Below are positions 11,722 through 21,805 of a stretch of 64,000 nt of DNA, in pieces (position 1 is the first letter of the stretch; every line of letters starts with the position of its first letter). The DNA comes from Amborella trichopoda (Eukaryota > Streptophyta > Magnoliopsida > Amborellales > Amborellaceae). The stretch is from positions 2,487,018-2,551,017 of the forward strand of contig NW_006497557.1 of assembly GCF_000471905.2 (NCBI RefSeq). Direction: 5' to 3'. Below the pieces are notes generated by a model. It was not told the DNA's origin. It worked only from the letters and a program-made list of their open reading frames with translations, and made no database searches. The position numbers and the translations under genes are program-made.

Positions 11722-11925
11722 TGATGCCTTCTTTCTCTTTATCTTTTCATTTCGTTTTTTTCTTTTGTAAAGAAAAGGAGCTTGTAATGCCCACTTGATT
11801 TATGAATGGAAAGTTCTTTTCTCTTTTCTGTGTGTGGCATCAATTTTGTTCTTCCTTCTCCTTTTTATTACTTCTGCCCTTTCACCGTGTGAGACGTAAA
11901 AGGATATCCCACTCCTTGGTTCATA
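11722..11925 (+). terminator. Probable 3' UTR and end of the antisense PMD unit
   Basis: T-rich sequence after the PMD stop, with TTTATGAATGGAAAGTTC near 11,799. The minus-strand copy of another element has the similar TTTATGCAATAAAAGAG (poly(A) signal at 59,778-59,783), suggesting the same transcript end. No canonical AATAAA is present here. Minus-strand aRNH homology begins at about 11,930, so the two genes meet tail to tail. Confidence 0.35.
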
Positions 11926-11929
11926 ATTT

Positions 11930-12952
11930 GACCCCTTACCGTGGCTTCATTGACCTCGAATGGTTGCCCCAAGGTTTGAGAGCACATCGGCCTGTGGGTT
12001 TAGCCGTTTTGGATATGGCTTAGGGAGAAATTGTCGAACTGGGCCACATAAGACTTCGTCGTGTCATGATAAGGCTTGAGAGTATCTTTCCTTACGCCAT
12101 AAATTCCCTTAAGCTGCCAGATGACCAGCTCAAAGTCGCCCAAGATGTTCAGCTACTCTAGGTCTAACTCCTAGGTGATCTCCAAACAGGGCTTGATATT
12201 CAGCTTCATTATGAGAAAATGTCTCTGCGAGTGAGAAGGATAGAGGAATCATTCCACCACCGAGAGTCAGGAACATGACTCCGAAACCCCCTCTCTCAGA
12301 CTGGAATGCTCCTTGAAATACATCTCCCACGATCGAGCTAGTATTGTATAGAAAACTTCTTCATCAGTGAGATCACTTGCTAGGGGAGATTTTGAAGGAA
12401 CTAGGTGAGCGTTGAGAAAGTACACTAAGGTCTAACCTTTGACGGCCTTCTGTGGTACAAACGTGATGTCGAACTCCATTAGCAATAATGCCCACTTGGC
12501 CAAGCGTCATGACAGGTATGGTCGGGTCATAAGAAACTTAATATGGTCCACCATTGAGATTAGCTTGACCTTGTGACCAAGAAAGTAATGGCGGAGCTTC
12601 TATAGCACGAAGATTAAGGCTAGGCACATCTTCTCGATGGGAGGTAATTCGTCTCGGCCCCCTGCATTCTGCGGCTGAGATAGTAGAGTGTTGTCTCTTT
12701 CCCCCCATCACTTTTCTTTGCTAAGAGTGCCCCAAGTGACTTGTCAAGGGAGGTCACATATAGGATGAGAGGTCTTCCTTACACTGGCGTGGAGAGTACT
12801 GGAGGATTCAACAAGTGCTGCTTGATATCATCGAGTGCAGCTTGCCACGCCTCATCCCATATGAAGGGAGTGTCCTTCTTTAGCAAGTGGGAAAAGGGCC
12901 TGCATTGTCCTGAGAGGTTCGAGATGAACATTTGAATGTAGGTCAGCGGCCC
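11930..12952 (-). pseudogene. pol: RNase H and archaeal-type RNase H (aRNH) region of Tat pol
   Basis: On the minus strand the aRNH shows GAFQSERGGFGVMFLT, SHNEAEYQAL and then QLKGIYGVRKDTLKPYHDT, colinear with the plus-strand copies at 33,850-34,330 and 57,840-58,200. The first catalytic Asp, in the 'MYFDGAFQ' block of the other copies, is lost to a small deletion (the frame now reads DVFQGAFQ), and the frame shifts again after AEYQAL. The preceding RNase H (12,400-12,952) is recognisable only in short pieces with stops. The RNase H would degrade the RNA strand in reverse transcription; the extra aRNH is typical of Tat elements. Integrase is missing: homology ends at about 11,930, where the PMD unit ends. 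Confidence 0.75.
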
Positions 12953-13800
12953 TTAGAGAGACCGAAGCTCATGTAGGGTTGTAGGTGATGGCATGTCCTG
13001 GATCGCCTTGATTTTGACTGGCTCAATCTTCAGCCCATGATACCCCACGATGAACCTTAAGAACTTTCCTAAGCATACGCCAAAGGCACATTTCAAGGGG
13101 ATCATTTTGAGTTCGTGACGCCGCAGTCGCTCGATCACTTTTAAAGGTCCTTCATGTGAGCGTCCTTTGTTTCAGACTTCACCACCAAGTCATTCACATA
13201 GCACTTGACTTCCTTGTGCATCATGTCCTTGAAGATGGTCATCATGGATCGCTGGTACATGGCACAGGTGTTCTCTAACTCAAAATGCATCACGATGTTG
13301 CAAAAGGCACCTTTTGGAGTCAAGAATGCAGTGGCCTCTTCATCCGCTGGTGTTATCCTGATATTATTATAACTAGAATACCCATCCATAAAGGAGAAGA
13401 TCTGGCAATGAGCCGTGGAATCAACAAGCATCTCGGTGAATGGTAGGGGGAAGTCGTCCTTAGGGAAGGCAGTATTCAAGTCATGAAAGTCAATACAGAC
13501 CCTGATTTGACCATTTTTCTTCTTGATTGGGACAACATTTGCCAGTCATTTTGGGTTGCTTGAGCTTGTTCGCCTTAGCATCTATATGCATCTTGAGATC
13601 AGGTCTAAACCTGCTTGATTTCTCCTTTATGAGTTTAATGCACAGATCAATGCCGAGATGATGGACATCAATTTTAGGGTCTAGACCAGGCATCTCATGA
13701 TAATGCCAAGCGAAAACGTCTCGGTTTTCTCGGAGGAGGGAAATATAACTTTGCTGAGATGAATGTTGGCCTTAGGTCGGCCTCATCCCCTAAGTTTATC
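12953..13800 (-). pseudogene. pol: Reverse transcriptase of the minus-strand element, inactive
   Basis: Minus-strand pieces in order: a fingers region beginning MPGLDPKIDVHHL (13,693), the palm with PKDDFPLPFTEMLVDSTAHC and FSFMDGYSSYN (13,479-13,141), then LKMIPLKCAFGVCLGKFLRF and DMPSPTTLHELRSL (13,138-12,953). The blocks and their order are those of Ty3/gypsy RT. The catalytic box that reads YVDD in the other two copies is YVND here (13,191-13,202), which removes a metal-binding Asp. MPFGLKNA is altered to MHFELENT. Frameshifts and stops separate the pieces. Upstream (13,700-13,800) a short LEEINLGDEADLRPTFIS stretch matches the segment preceding RT in the copy at 32,323. Confidence 0.88.
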
Positions 13801-13810
13801 TCTTCAAGCT

Positions 13811-14256
13811 CGTCAGCTGTGGCTTGACAGCCTCCTTCCCACTCTTCCAGAGCTTCTTGCAACTTGTCTTCAGGGGAATCAAGATGCTTCTCATCAATCC
13901 CAAGTGCAAGAGGGTCCCAGTGTAGGAGGATCCCAGTGTAGGAGATAATTTCTGATCCCTAACTGGACTAGGGAATGAAAAGGTCAACTTCGAATGGGGA
14001 GTCCATGGCATCATGAAGGGTCACTCGGTACTTGCACCGATCTAGGCGGCGCTTCATGAACTTGAATCATGTCACAGGCCTCATGGGAATAGGAGCTCGA
14101 ATATGTCTCAGTCTTGGCTTGGGCTGCTAGGGTGTCAACAACAGTTAAGAATCCAACCGCTTGGGCCATCATTTTTCTTAGGCACTTCCGCTCTGACCTG
14201 TTAATGTTGGTGCCTCCGAGCTCTCTATTTAGATTCTGGGCATAGTCGAACTGCAC
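13811..14256 (-). pseudogene. Element-specific gag-RT linker domain, minus strand
   Basis: A conserved block of unknown function between gag and RT. On the minus strand (14,256-14,011) it contains LNRELGGTNINRSERKCLRK followed by MMAQAVGFLTVVDTLAAQAK. The copies at 31,190-31,400, 56,209-56,380 and 62,972-63,115 share the pattern LDRELEG…QLKK…QATxFLTVVD. It is probably helical. No protease motif (D-S/T-G) is visible here. Confidence 0.5.
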
Positions 14257-16509
14257 CTGTGAAAGAGATAGAAGAGGAGGGAGGAGAAGAAGAGTTAGAA
14301 TGTTCTAGACAGCTTTCTATGTCGTCACTAGAATTTGACGTGTGCAAGGGGTATTTTAGGTCTTACCCTAGCTCTGACCGTTGGGAGATACTTTTAAGGT
14401 TGTCACCCATATTGGACGAATCCCGAGCAGCTGATGACTCAAGAACATCCATCTGGTTGGACCAAGGGATAAGGCGAGTTGCTCCTGGGATGAAATCATG
14501 TAAGGCCGGTAGTGGAGGAAAGGGCCGAAGAAATTCTTCTTCGATTGGTGGCAGAGGAATATGATTCCTTAGGTGAGCTGACCTAGGTGCTCATCTCCGT
14601 TTGGATCCCTTGGGGGGTGTTTGGTCCATCTGATCAAGCTGATGCGAAGCCCTGGCTTGGTGGACTCCCTCACGCTTCGGGGACTTAAGCCTCCTTCGTC
14701 CATGGTAGACTTCCCAAGGCTGAGAAGTCGAGGGTTCTGAAGGGTCCATTGTATGCTCATAGGGGACCTGTAGTGGGATTTCCTCTTGGACGGGAGTGAT
14801 GGCTTGGAAGCGTTACGAGAGAACGGCTAAAACAATGTGACCTTTCTGTATCTTCTTCGCGACTACAACTTCAAACCGGGAGCATTCCCCCAGCTCATGG
14901 CCCCACCCCTGGTGATATGGGCACCACAGATTTTTTGTACCTTGGGCAAGACTCTTAGATTGTTTAGCGAGCTTGGGAGTGACAAGACTCTGTTGGAGCA
15001 TCACCTCGAAGAGCGTCTGCAGAGGGTTTAGCGCACTTTGTTAGGCTTTTGTCAGGAGGACTTCTAGCACTGGTGGAGCAGGGACTTGAGGATATTCTTC
15101 TGAATTACCATGAACTTCTTGGTGTTGCTGCATCTTCTTTGCTAAGAGCTCGTGGAAGCCAGTGCAATTGCTTAGGTCATGGCCTCGTATCAGATGATTC
15201 GGACATTAGAGGTTCTCTGTTGCTGGAGGCAGGAACTTGGGTTGCCTTGTAGGCTTCGGCATGATGAGACCTTCATCGAGCATTACGGAGAATAGTGCAG
15301 GGAAGACAGCGGGTGCCTCATCATCTTCTTGAAATTTCACTATGTGAGAAGCCTCAGTTGCCTCGAATGCTTTCTTTAACTCTTCGAGCTTTATCTGATC
15401 CTTGTTAATAAGGGCTTCGATAATGTCTTTGAGCATATATCATTGTAGAGTGGGGTGGCCTACTCTCCTATAATAGGCGCAGTACTTCTTGTGTGTCTCC
15501 TGTCCAGCTTGCTTTGGGGTGTTGACTTCCAGCAGTTGGATCATGTTTTTCTCTAGTAATAATCGAAGCAGTGCAGGAACCCACTCCTTCTCAAAAGGGT
15601 ACACCTTGTTTTACTGTTGGATCCAGTAATCACTGCGATTTATATTTTTAAGAGGTAGGACCTTGCTATAGAACTGCTTCATGTGCCTTGGTTACCCCTC
15701 TGGAGAGGTCCAAGGGTTTCTTAGTGTCAGTCACGGTGACAGCCGCACTAATCACTACTTTTTGCTGATTGCTCCGATTATTGGAGCGAGAATTTTCATT
15801 GCTCTGACTGTTTCCAGAGTTAGAGGGATGCTGGTGAGATCCACCATGGTGTTTGGACAGACCTTCTATACGAACCGCTTTAGAGATGAGCTTTGACATG
15901 GAGGGAGGATTGGAAGCCTCAACATGCAGGGCAATCTCGGGCAGCATATTTTGTATGCAGTTCTAAAGTACTTCTCTTTCAGTCATGGGAATGGCTTGAT
16001 AGGTTGTCAACTCTCTCCATCTGGCAATGAACTTATCGACTGGCTCACCAACGTCTTGAGTCAGGGTTAGGAACTTGATGGTTTCCACGTTTCCCTGGGA
16101 TTCATAGAAACACTGGTAAAACAATTGCTCCATTTGCTGCCATGTGTAGACCGAGTTTTGTGGCAACCGGACATACCACTGGAAGGTTGGCCCTTCGAGA
16201 GTCTCAACGAACTGATAGAGGAGGAGTTGCCCATCAGTTGCCGTCTCTCGACAAGCAGCTTGCACATGAGCGGTATGCTGGTGTGGGGATCTAGTACCAT
16301 TGAATAGGGGGAGCTTCCCTTTTTGATAGTTTGGGGGAAACGACACCTGGTCGACGTAAGACGGGTATGGCTTTTGGTAGAGCGGCGCCTCTTGCATGGC
16401 TAGGACTTTATTCTTGAGAATGTGGGTCACCATGGCATTTATATCAACTTGTGAAACCATGCGGGGAGCAGAGCTGTATTGGGAGGCTGGTGGGGTAGTT
16501 TGCCCTGGA
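14257..16509 (-). pseudogene. gag: Gag, central and C-terminal part, minus strand
   Basis: The minus-strand frame ending near 15,963 holds the retrotransposon gag core: DINAMVTHILKN, YPSYVDQVSFPPNYQKG, LPLFNGTRSPHQHTAHVQA, LEGPTFQWYVRLP and a following LTLTQDVGEPVDKFIARWRE. A basic, Asn/Ser-rich stretch follows (15,947-15,666), then two zinc-knuckle-like modules of C-x2-[HY]-x4-H-x4-C type: CAYYRRVGHP (near 15,465), whose fourth ligand reads as stop or Gln, and CPYHQGWGHELGEC (near 14,928-14,887). Gag would form the capsid and bind the element RNA. The frame is interrupted upstream by a solo LTR; its N-terminal part resumes at 20,070. Several stops and frameshifts make it non-functional. Confidence 0.88.
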
Positions 16510-16514
16510 GCTGT
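16510..16514. repeat. Target-site duplication, left copy
   Basis: GCTGT directly before the TG of the solo LTR, identical to 20,065-20,069. Confidence 0.85.
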
Positions 16515-17714
16515 TGTTTGAAGACATTTTTCAGCACCTTGGTCCGTAGTCAATAAAGCCGAGCAAAACAGTAGAAATTTCGACAGTCTCATAATAGCCT
16601 CAGAACTGGCCAAGATCTTTATAAGGACTCTCAAAAGTCTCCTACCAAGTTTCGTCGCATTTCGAAACTAGAGTTATATTTTCGGTGTCTCAATTTGCAG
16701 TGGGACCACCGTCATTAGATCCGACACTGTTGAAAACCCCCAGGGATCAAATTTCAACTTGACCAGACATCTCAGGAAGACATTGAGTGAAACAGGAGGA
16801 GCTGCACGCTATTCTTATGCGGCCACCCTGCAACTCAACTATATTAAAGGGACAGTCACAACCAAATGATTTTTTATGCTCATATCTCACCCGTCTCAAG
16901 TCGGATCAAGCCCAAATTTGGTGAGCATATTTGTCTCATTAAGACGAGTATTTCAATTTGTGGAATGCCTCGCGACGATGCCTGAGCATGAAGAAAAGGT
17001 AGAGAGAAGTTGTTGATTCGTGAAGAAAGCGCAGGAATATCAACAACGTCGTGCCTCGCTCGAGCGGCCAAATCACACTACTCACGAGCCCGATCGATGT
17101 GAAACTATTTCCATCGCATGCATAGGGTTCATGGCCATCACTAGTCCGAACCTTGCGTATGATAAATGGTTGGATTTGGCACACAAAGCCGATGAAATGA
17201 CTGTAAATTCTGTGATCGAACTTCCAAACTCTGGCAAAAATTCCAAAGTTGCAAAATCTTTGTCCGGGGACGGAATCGAGCTTCGTTTATTGCCCCGTGA
17301 TCGTGACGGCATGCTCAATGTGATACAATGAAGAAATCACAGAAAAACATCAAGGAACGAGCACACTATCGATCCGAAGTTCCACGATTCATTTAAATTT
17401 CAAGTCACAAGATCGTGCCTTAAAAACACGATCCATAGCTCGAAGTTCGTATCAAATCGATCGTCATGCCAAGCCCTACAAGAAAACAATCATCTTTCGA
17501 TCAACTGGGCACCGGAATGACCCCAAATCATCCACGAAAAATCATGTACGTTCTAAGGCAGCATAGGGACTATTTTTTATTTCCATAAATTGTTAGGAAG
17601 GGGCAAATATGTCATTTTGTAACGTATTTTCCTATTACTTTTAATTCAATTAAATCTTAATTTTCAGCAATTAGGTTTAATTTTGATCAATTTACCCATG
17701 TTTGGGCACGATAC

Positions 17715-17722
17715 TATATATA
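17715..17722 (+). promoter_or_regulatory. TATA box of the solo LTR
   Basis: TATATATA, just after the conserved CCCATGTTTGGGC block and 46 bp before the poly(A) signal at 17,761. Confidence 0.65.
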
Positions 17723-17760
17723 CCATGTACTACCATTCTAAGCAAGCGTTTCACTTGTTT

Positions 17761-17766
17761 AATAAA
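17761..17766 (+). terminator. Poly(A) signal of the solo LTR
   Basis: AATAAA downstream of the TATA box. The R region would lie between them and the following TTGTTGGGTCACATCTTGGG, a block shared by several LTR copies. Confidence 0.5.
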
Positions 17767-17849
17767 TTTTTTTATTTTGCCTATTGTTGGGTCACATCTT
17801 GGGAGAGAGAGGAAGGAGAGAGAAATTTTTGGATTGGTACTCCTGAGCT

Positions 17850-19720
17850 TATCTCTTCTCTCTCTCTTTCTCTTTCTCTCTCCTCTTCCACATACGGTAG
17901 AAGCCTATCACCATCTGTGTCACTCTTTCTTCCTTTCTTATTCTCTCTTTCCCTCTCTGTGGTTCCTCATGACCACCAACCCTCTTCCCTTTTCATTTTA
18001 CCCCTTTATAATCGTTTCCTCCTTGTGGGCCCGATTCTGATGGTCTCTCAAGTTCATTCGTCTCCCCTTCTTTTTCTCGTCTTCCCTCACCTCACCTCTT
18101 CTGGTGTATCCTCGTGGTCATTTTTCTCCTTCTCACATCCCACGGTCCCGTGAGACCACCACGTCCCAAATTCTTCTTCCCCTAACGGTAAGCGAATATA
18201 ATCCCATCGTCGTGTCGTGCCGCGCGTGAATCTCTACTATTGCTGTGCGCATCCTACCCTCCGTCATCATCGCACGCATCCTACCTTTTCCCTATAGCCG
18301 CGCGAACCCATCTTTCCGCTATTGCCGTGTGCAAGCTGACTCATTGCTATGTGCCTCTCTCCACACCATTGCTGTGTGCCCCTCCTCGACACCATTGTCG
18401 CACATCACCCGGCTCTCACCTCTCTTTCTCTCTCTAGTAGCCCCAACCTTGCTGCTCCATCTCTCCACAGTCAACGTACGCCAAACAACGCAAGTCACTT
18501 CTCCCTTCCCTCTCCTCTACTCTCCATCTTATTTCTTACCTACAACCATCTCCCCAATCTCGCTCCCCCAACTTCTCTCAACCACCTTGCTGCTGCAGCA
18601 ATCTCTAACTCCTCCATTCCGTCCACTCCAATTGCAGCGGCCATCTTTGTCCTTAGCTTCTTTAATCACCACTCATCAGCCACCATCTCACGGTCTCACC
18701 TTTGCCACCAACCATTAGCAGCAAAAGCTCCCCCACTCTCTGGTGCTGTTCGTCCCTTGTTACCACCTGTTGTCCCCCTTTCTTCTCAACTATCTTGTTC
18801 TCTCCCTGTGCACTCGAGCATCCATCCTCGTGCTGTGCACCATTATCTCTGCCACCCTCCTCACCCCTCTTCACTGCCTCTGATTCTCCACTCCACCTTC
18901 TTGCTTCAACTTGCAATCAACCTACTCTTCCGCCCCTCTCAATTGCAGCAAACCACCTAACTTCCATCTTTGCCTCCGCTTTTTTCCCTCGCTGCACTAT
19001 ACCCCTCCGTCTCTCTCTCTGTTCTGCAGCAACCAGTTGTCGCCTCTCTGCTCTCTTCACAGCCACACCCTCCACTTTCCCTTAGTCTGCCCCTCCCTTC
19101 TTCACTTCTGCTCACCAGTGACCATTACCATCAGCCACTCTCTCTCTTTGCAACTTGCTGCCGCCCCTTCTTTCTACTCAGTCGTCTCCTCTTATTTCTG
19201 CCACCTCATGCTGCTATCTCCGGCCATTCCCTATCGCTCTACTCTCTCGAGCCTCCCATTCTCTGCAACTTGTCTCTCTCTCTCTCTTTAGAAAGCCCAT
19301 AAGATGAAAGAAACAAACGAAATCCATTCCCATCTTCCCTCTTTTTCTTTTCGTCTGGAAGTTTTCGTTAGTTGCGTTTTCTCATGCCCATTCAATTCTT
19401 CATCCAATCCCCCCTCAACAAGTAGCCAATATATAATCTTCTCTCACTCTCTTAAGGCAACACATTTTTTTTACTCCTCTCTTATTTCATTTTTATGACC
19501 TCGTTTTATTTTATTTTATTTCACTTTACTCATTTTATTTTTATTTCATTCCTTTTATTTTAGTTTACTTCATTTCATTTTATTTATTTCACTTCACTTC
19601 ATTCCATTTTAACCCTAATTTCATTTTATTATTTTATTTTATTTTTAGTTTAATTCATTCTTTTGGTTTCATTTCATCTCATTCCACTTTACTTTTCATT
19701 TCACTCCATTTTATTTTATT
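17850..19720 (+). repeat. Pyrimidine-rich middle of the LTR
   Basis: Almost continuous CT-rich sequence (CTCTCTCTTTCTC-like runs, later TTTTATTT-like runs at 19,500-19,720). Long open frames here on the plus strand (for example 18,245-18,718 and 18,349-18,960) are a by-product of composition: they are Ser/Leu/Pro-rich and not conserved among LTRs. This segment is the hypervariable part of the LTR. Confidence 0.8.
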
Positions 19721-20064
19721 TTACCTTCGATAAGTCAGGGTCCCAAGAGCCACTTGTTGGGACGTCTTACGTTGCAAGAAAGGAGAAACAAGTCAAGGGA
19801 GGCGATTCCAAACTGGCCACAGGTCAGGGAGACATTCGAACGTGATCTAAGAGGGCACCCACGTGAGCTAGGGCGAGCGTGTCACGGACCCACACGAGGT
19901 AAGTCCCTCCTCGTAACCCTAATTCCTCTCTCATTGATTGGTACTCCTGCACTTCGTTACGTGATTCCCAAGAGAGCGATCCAAGGTCCCGGGTCCATCT
20001 CGAATCCAGAACCACTCCACCAAGTCAACCAGACCTAGGTAGGCGATATCGAGGCACCTAACCA

Positions 20065-20069
20065 GCTGT
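20065..20069. repeat. Target-site duplication, right copy
   Basis: GCTGT directly after the CA end of the solo LTR, identical to 16,510-16,514. Confidence 0.85.
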
Positions 20070-20560
20070 GTCCTTACCAGACGGGGAATTGGCCTCATAG
20101 TGAGCAGAAGGGGACTAGACGCATCTAGGCGATTCATCTTTTCAAGAATGGACTGCATCATCAATTCGAGCCTGTTCATCCGCTCTTCTTGAGCGTCATC
20201 CAAGTCATTGATCACCATGATGCTGATCGTTTATTTTGGAGGGTCAGAGTCAGGTGGAGTAGCAGACTACTGGGGTTGTCAAGTCGTATGCAGCAAGTCA
20301 GTATTAGGGGCTCAGCATGCCCCAACTGGACTCGAGCCTTGTACGCCGACCGTGTGAGGACCGGTTCTTGACGGTCTTGGGACCGTGATTGCTTGGCAGC
20401 TCGATATTTTCTTGTGATCGTAACCACTAAGCAATCTTGAACTTCTTGCTCAGGTTTTGGCATCCGAAGGGGGAAGAAGGGATTGTGAGGCAGGAAGTCC
20501 TCAAAAGTGGTAACCTCAATTGCCTTAGGGACATTTCTAGTCAGGAGCTACAGGCCTCTC
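20070..20560 (-). pseudogene. gag: Gag, N-terminal part, minus strand
   Basis: Minus-strand reading pieces MPKPEQEVQDCLVV…, EPVLTRSAYKARVQLGH (20,463 downward) and MVINDLDDAQEERMNRLELM (20,218 downward) align in order with the plus-strand gag at 53,752-54,070 (MTKLEEEGHEPCPVV, ELVLTRSAYKTQVQSGH, MVLNELGDCQEERM). The part upstream (about 20,560-20,464, EVTTFEDFLPHNPFFPF) also aligns with the plus copy, so the protein starts still further upstream. A frameshift near 20,215 and a following frame change break it. The solo LTR at 16,515-20,064 separates it from the rest of gag. Confidence 0.8.
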
Positions 20561-21783
20561 TTCTGCTTGAGTTTTGAGGCTACAACAGACTTCAGTCCAG
20601 AATCGAGCCCGAGACTTGGACTGTCCCGTCTTTCTTGAGCATGCGAGGGTTGTGTCTATTAGCTGGGGAGGGTGTGGTCCGAGGACAGAGGGGAGTCTGG
20701 GCTACTACCTTGGAGGTTGTAGGCTTCTATCTGCCATCAGGCCTTTGCCTCGAATTCCTTTGTGAGGTCCGAGTGCATGGCTGACTTGAGGTGTTTAACT
20801 CAAGCTGGTCGTGTCTGATTCAAGATGGTACTCTTAGGGAAAACCTTTGAGTATCAGGTCTCGAGGTGCTTGCCTGATGAAGGAAGAGAGACATAAAAAG
20901 GAACTCGTTCACAACTCCGCCTGAGCCGGGATCGAGAAGGAACCTGTGAAGCTGGTGCGTGTGCACCTTTGGAGTTAGCCATACGGGTGACTTGGGGGTC
21001 AGTACGGGCTCGGTCTGCTGGTTCAACCTTAGGAGGCCGAGACCTACGAGCTCCTATCTGTGAGGGACCGAGTGGGAGCTCATCTCTCACAGGGTGGGTC
21101 ATCCTCCCTGGCGTGCTCGAGTTAGTGCAGAGTTGGTGCTACCCTGAGCTGTGGGATGCAGATGTATGGCGCACGCAGTGCTCATCTCGAGTAGGCCTAG
21201 ACGTGGACACGAACTCAAGGAGGCTTGAAAGTTGCCCCGAGTTGTGGCTCAAGTCGTTGGACCATGAGCCATCAGGTGTGTGCGAGAGGTGGAGGCCGCC
21301 GGATCTTTGCCTCTGTGCGTTAAGCCTCTAGGCATAGAGGTTCGGGGTGGTGAATGAGTGTGGGTGGTGGTCTTGCAGTGACCCTCAAGAGCGATGGCAA
21401 CCTTCTTGCCTTTCACGAAAGCGGACGGTAAGGGACTTGCTAGTAGCAGGGTGTGTGTTGTGGGTGGTGGCATGTGTGCCACCAATGCAAAGGGCCTTGG
21501 TGGAGAGTCCACCAGGGTTAGAAAGTGGGGAGCTAGGGACCTTCAAGTCCCTTCTCGCTCCAACCCAAGAAAGAACGTGGGAGCTAGACTGTGAGTCCTG
21601 GCTCAAGAGAAATGAAGGGAATGAGGCTTGAGAAGCTCGCTTCCCTGGTACGGTCATGAGTATGGGGATGAGAAACTCCCCAACTTGGATGAACAGATTG
21701 AATAACCCAGATGTCATGAATGCAGTACAGAAAGTAAAAGCTGATGCTAATCAAGCAAGTGCGAACCGAAGAAGGGATGATAA
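20561..21783 (-). pseudogene. Leader reading frame between PBS and gag, minus strand
   Basis: Between the PBS and gag lie 1.2 kb of decayed coding-like sequence. On the minus strand HPATSKSL (near 21,455), THRGKDPAASTSRTHLMAHG (about 21,330-21,270) and IHLHPTAQGSTNSAL (near 21,160) match pieces of the equivalent region in the plus-strand element: HPVTSKSL, AHQGGDPGDSTSRTHYEARG and IHVHPTAQGNVV at 52,730-53,100. Conservation at protein level in two copies suggests a real product, either an N-terminal extension of Gag or a separate ORF like the ORF1 upstream of gag in Ogre elements. No known domain is recognised. Confidence 0.5.
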
Positions 21784-21802
21784 GTCCCTAGTGGAGTCGC
21801 CA
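21784..21802 (-). promoter_or_regulatory. Primer binding site of the minus-strand element
   Basis: On the minus strand TGGCGACTCCACTAGGGAC follows the LTR end after a 3-base spacer (GCT). The plus-strand element has TAGTGACTCCACTGGGGAC at the same place (52,377-52,395). The TGG start fits pairing with a tRNA 3' CCA. Which tRNA is not determined here; tRNA-Arg, used by Ogre elements, is the first candidate. Confidence 0.75.
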
Positions 21803-21805
21803 AGC

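Larger units (their letters stand above)
16515..20064 (+). mobile_element. Solo LTR, family A, plus strand, complete
   Basis: A 3,550-bp LTR from TGTTTGAAGACATTTTT to GAGGCACCTAACCA, flanked by the identical 5-bp duplication GCTGT. It lies inside the minus-strand gag. Removing it with one copy of the duplication lets one gag frame read through the site. The parts are a U3 of about 1.2 kb, TATA box (17,715), poly(A) signal (17,761), a long pyrimidine-rich middle (17,850-19,720) and a conserved last 340 bp. No internal element sequence remains, as after recombination between two LTRs. Because both ends are certain, it is the best reference for the family. Confidence 0.95.

Noticed and set aside
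18245..18960. Long Ser/Leu/Pro-rich frames in the solo LTR
   Set aside because: CT-rich low-complexity DNA leaves several frames open at once; the frames are not conserved among LTRs.
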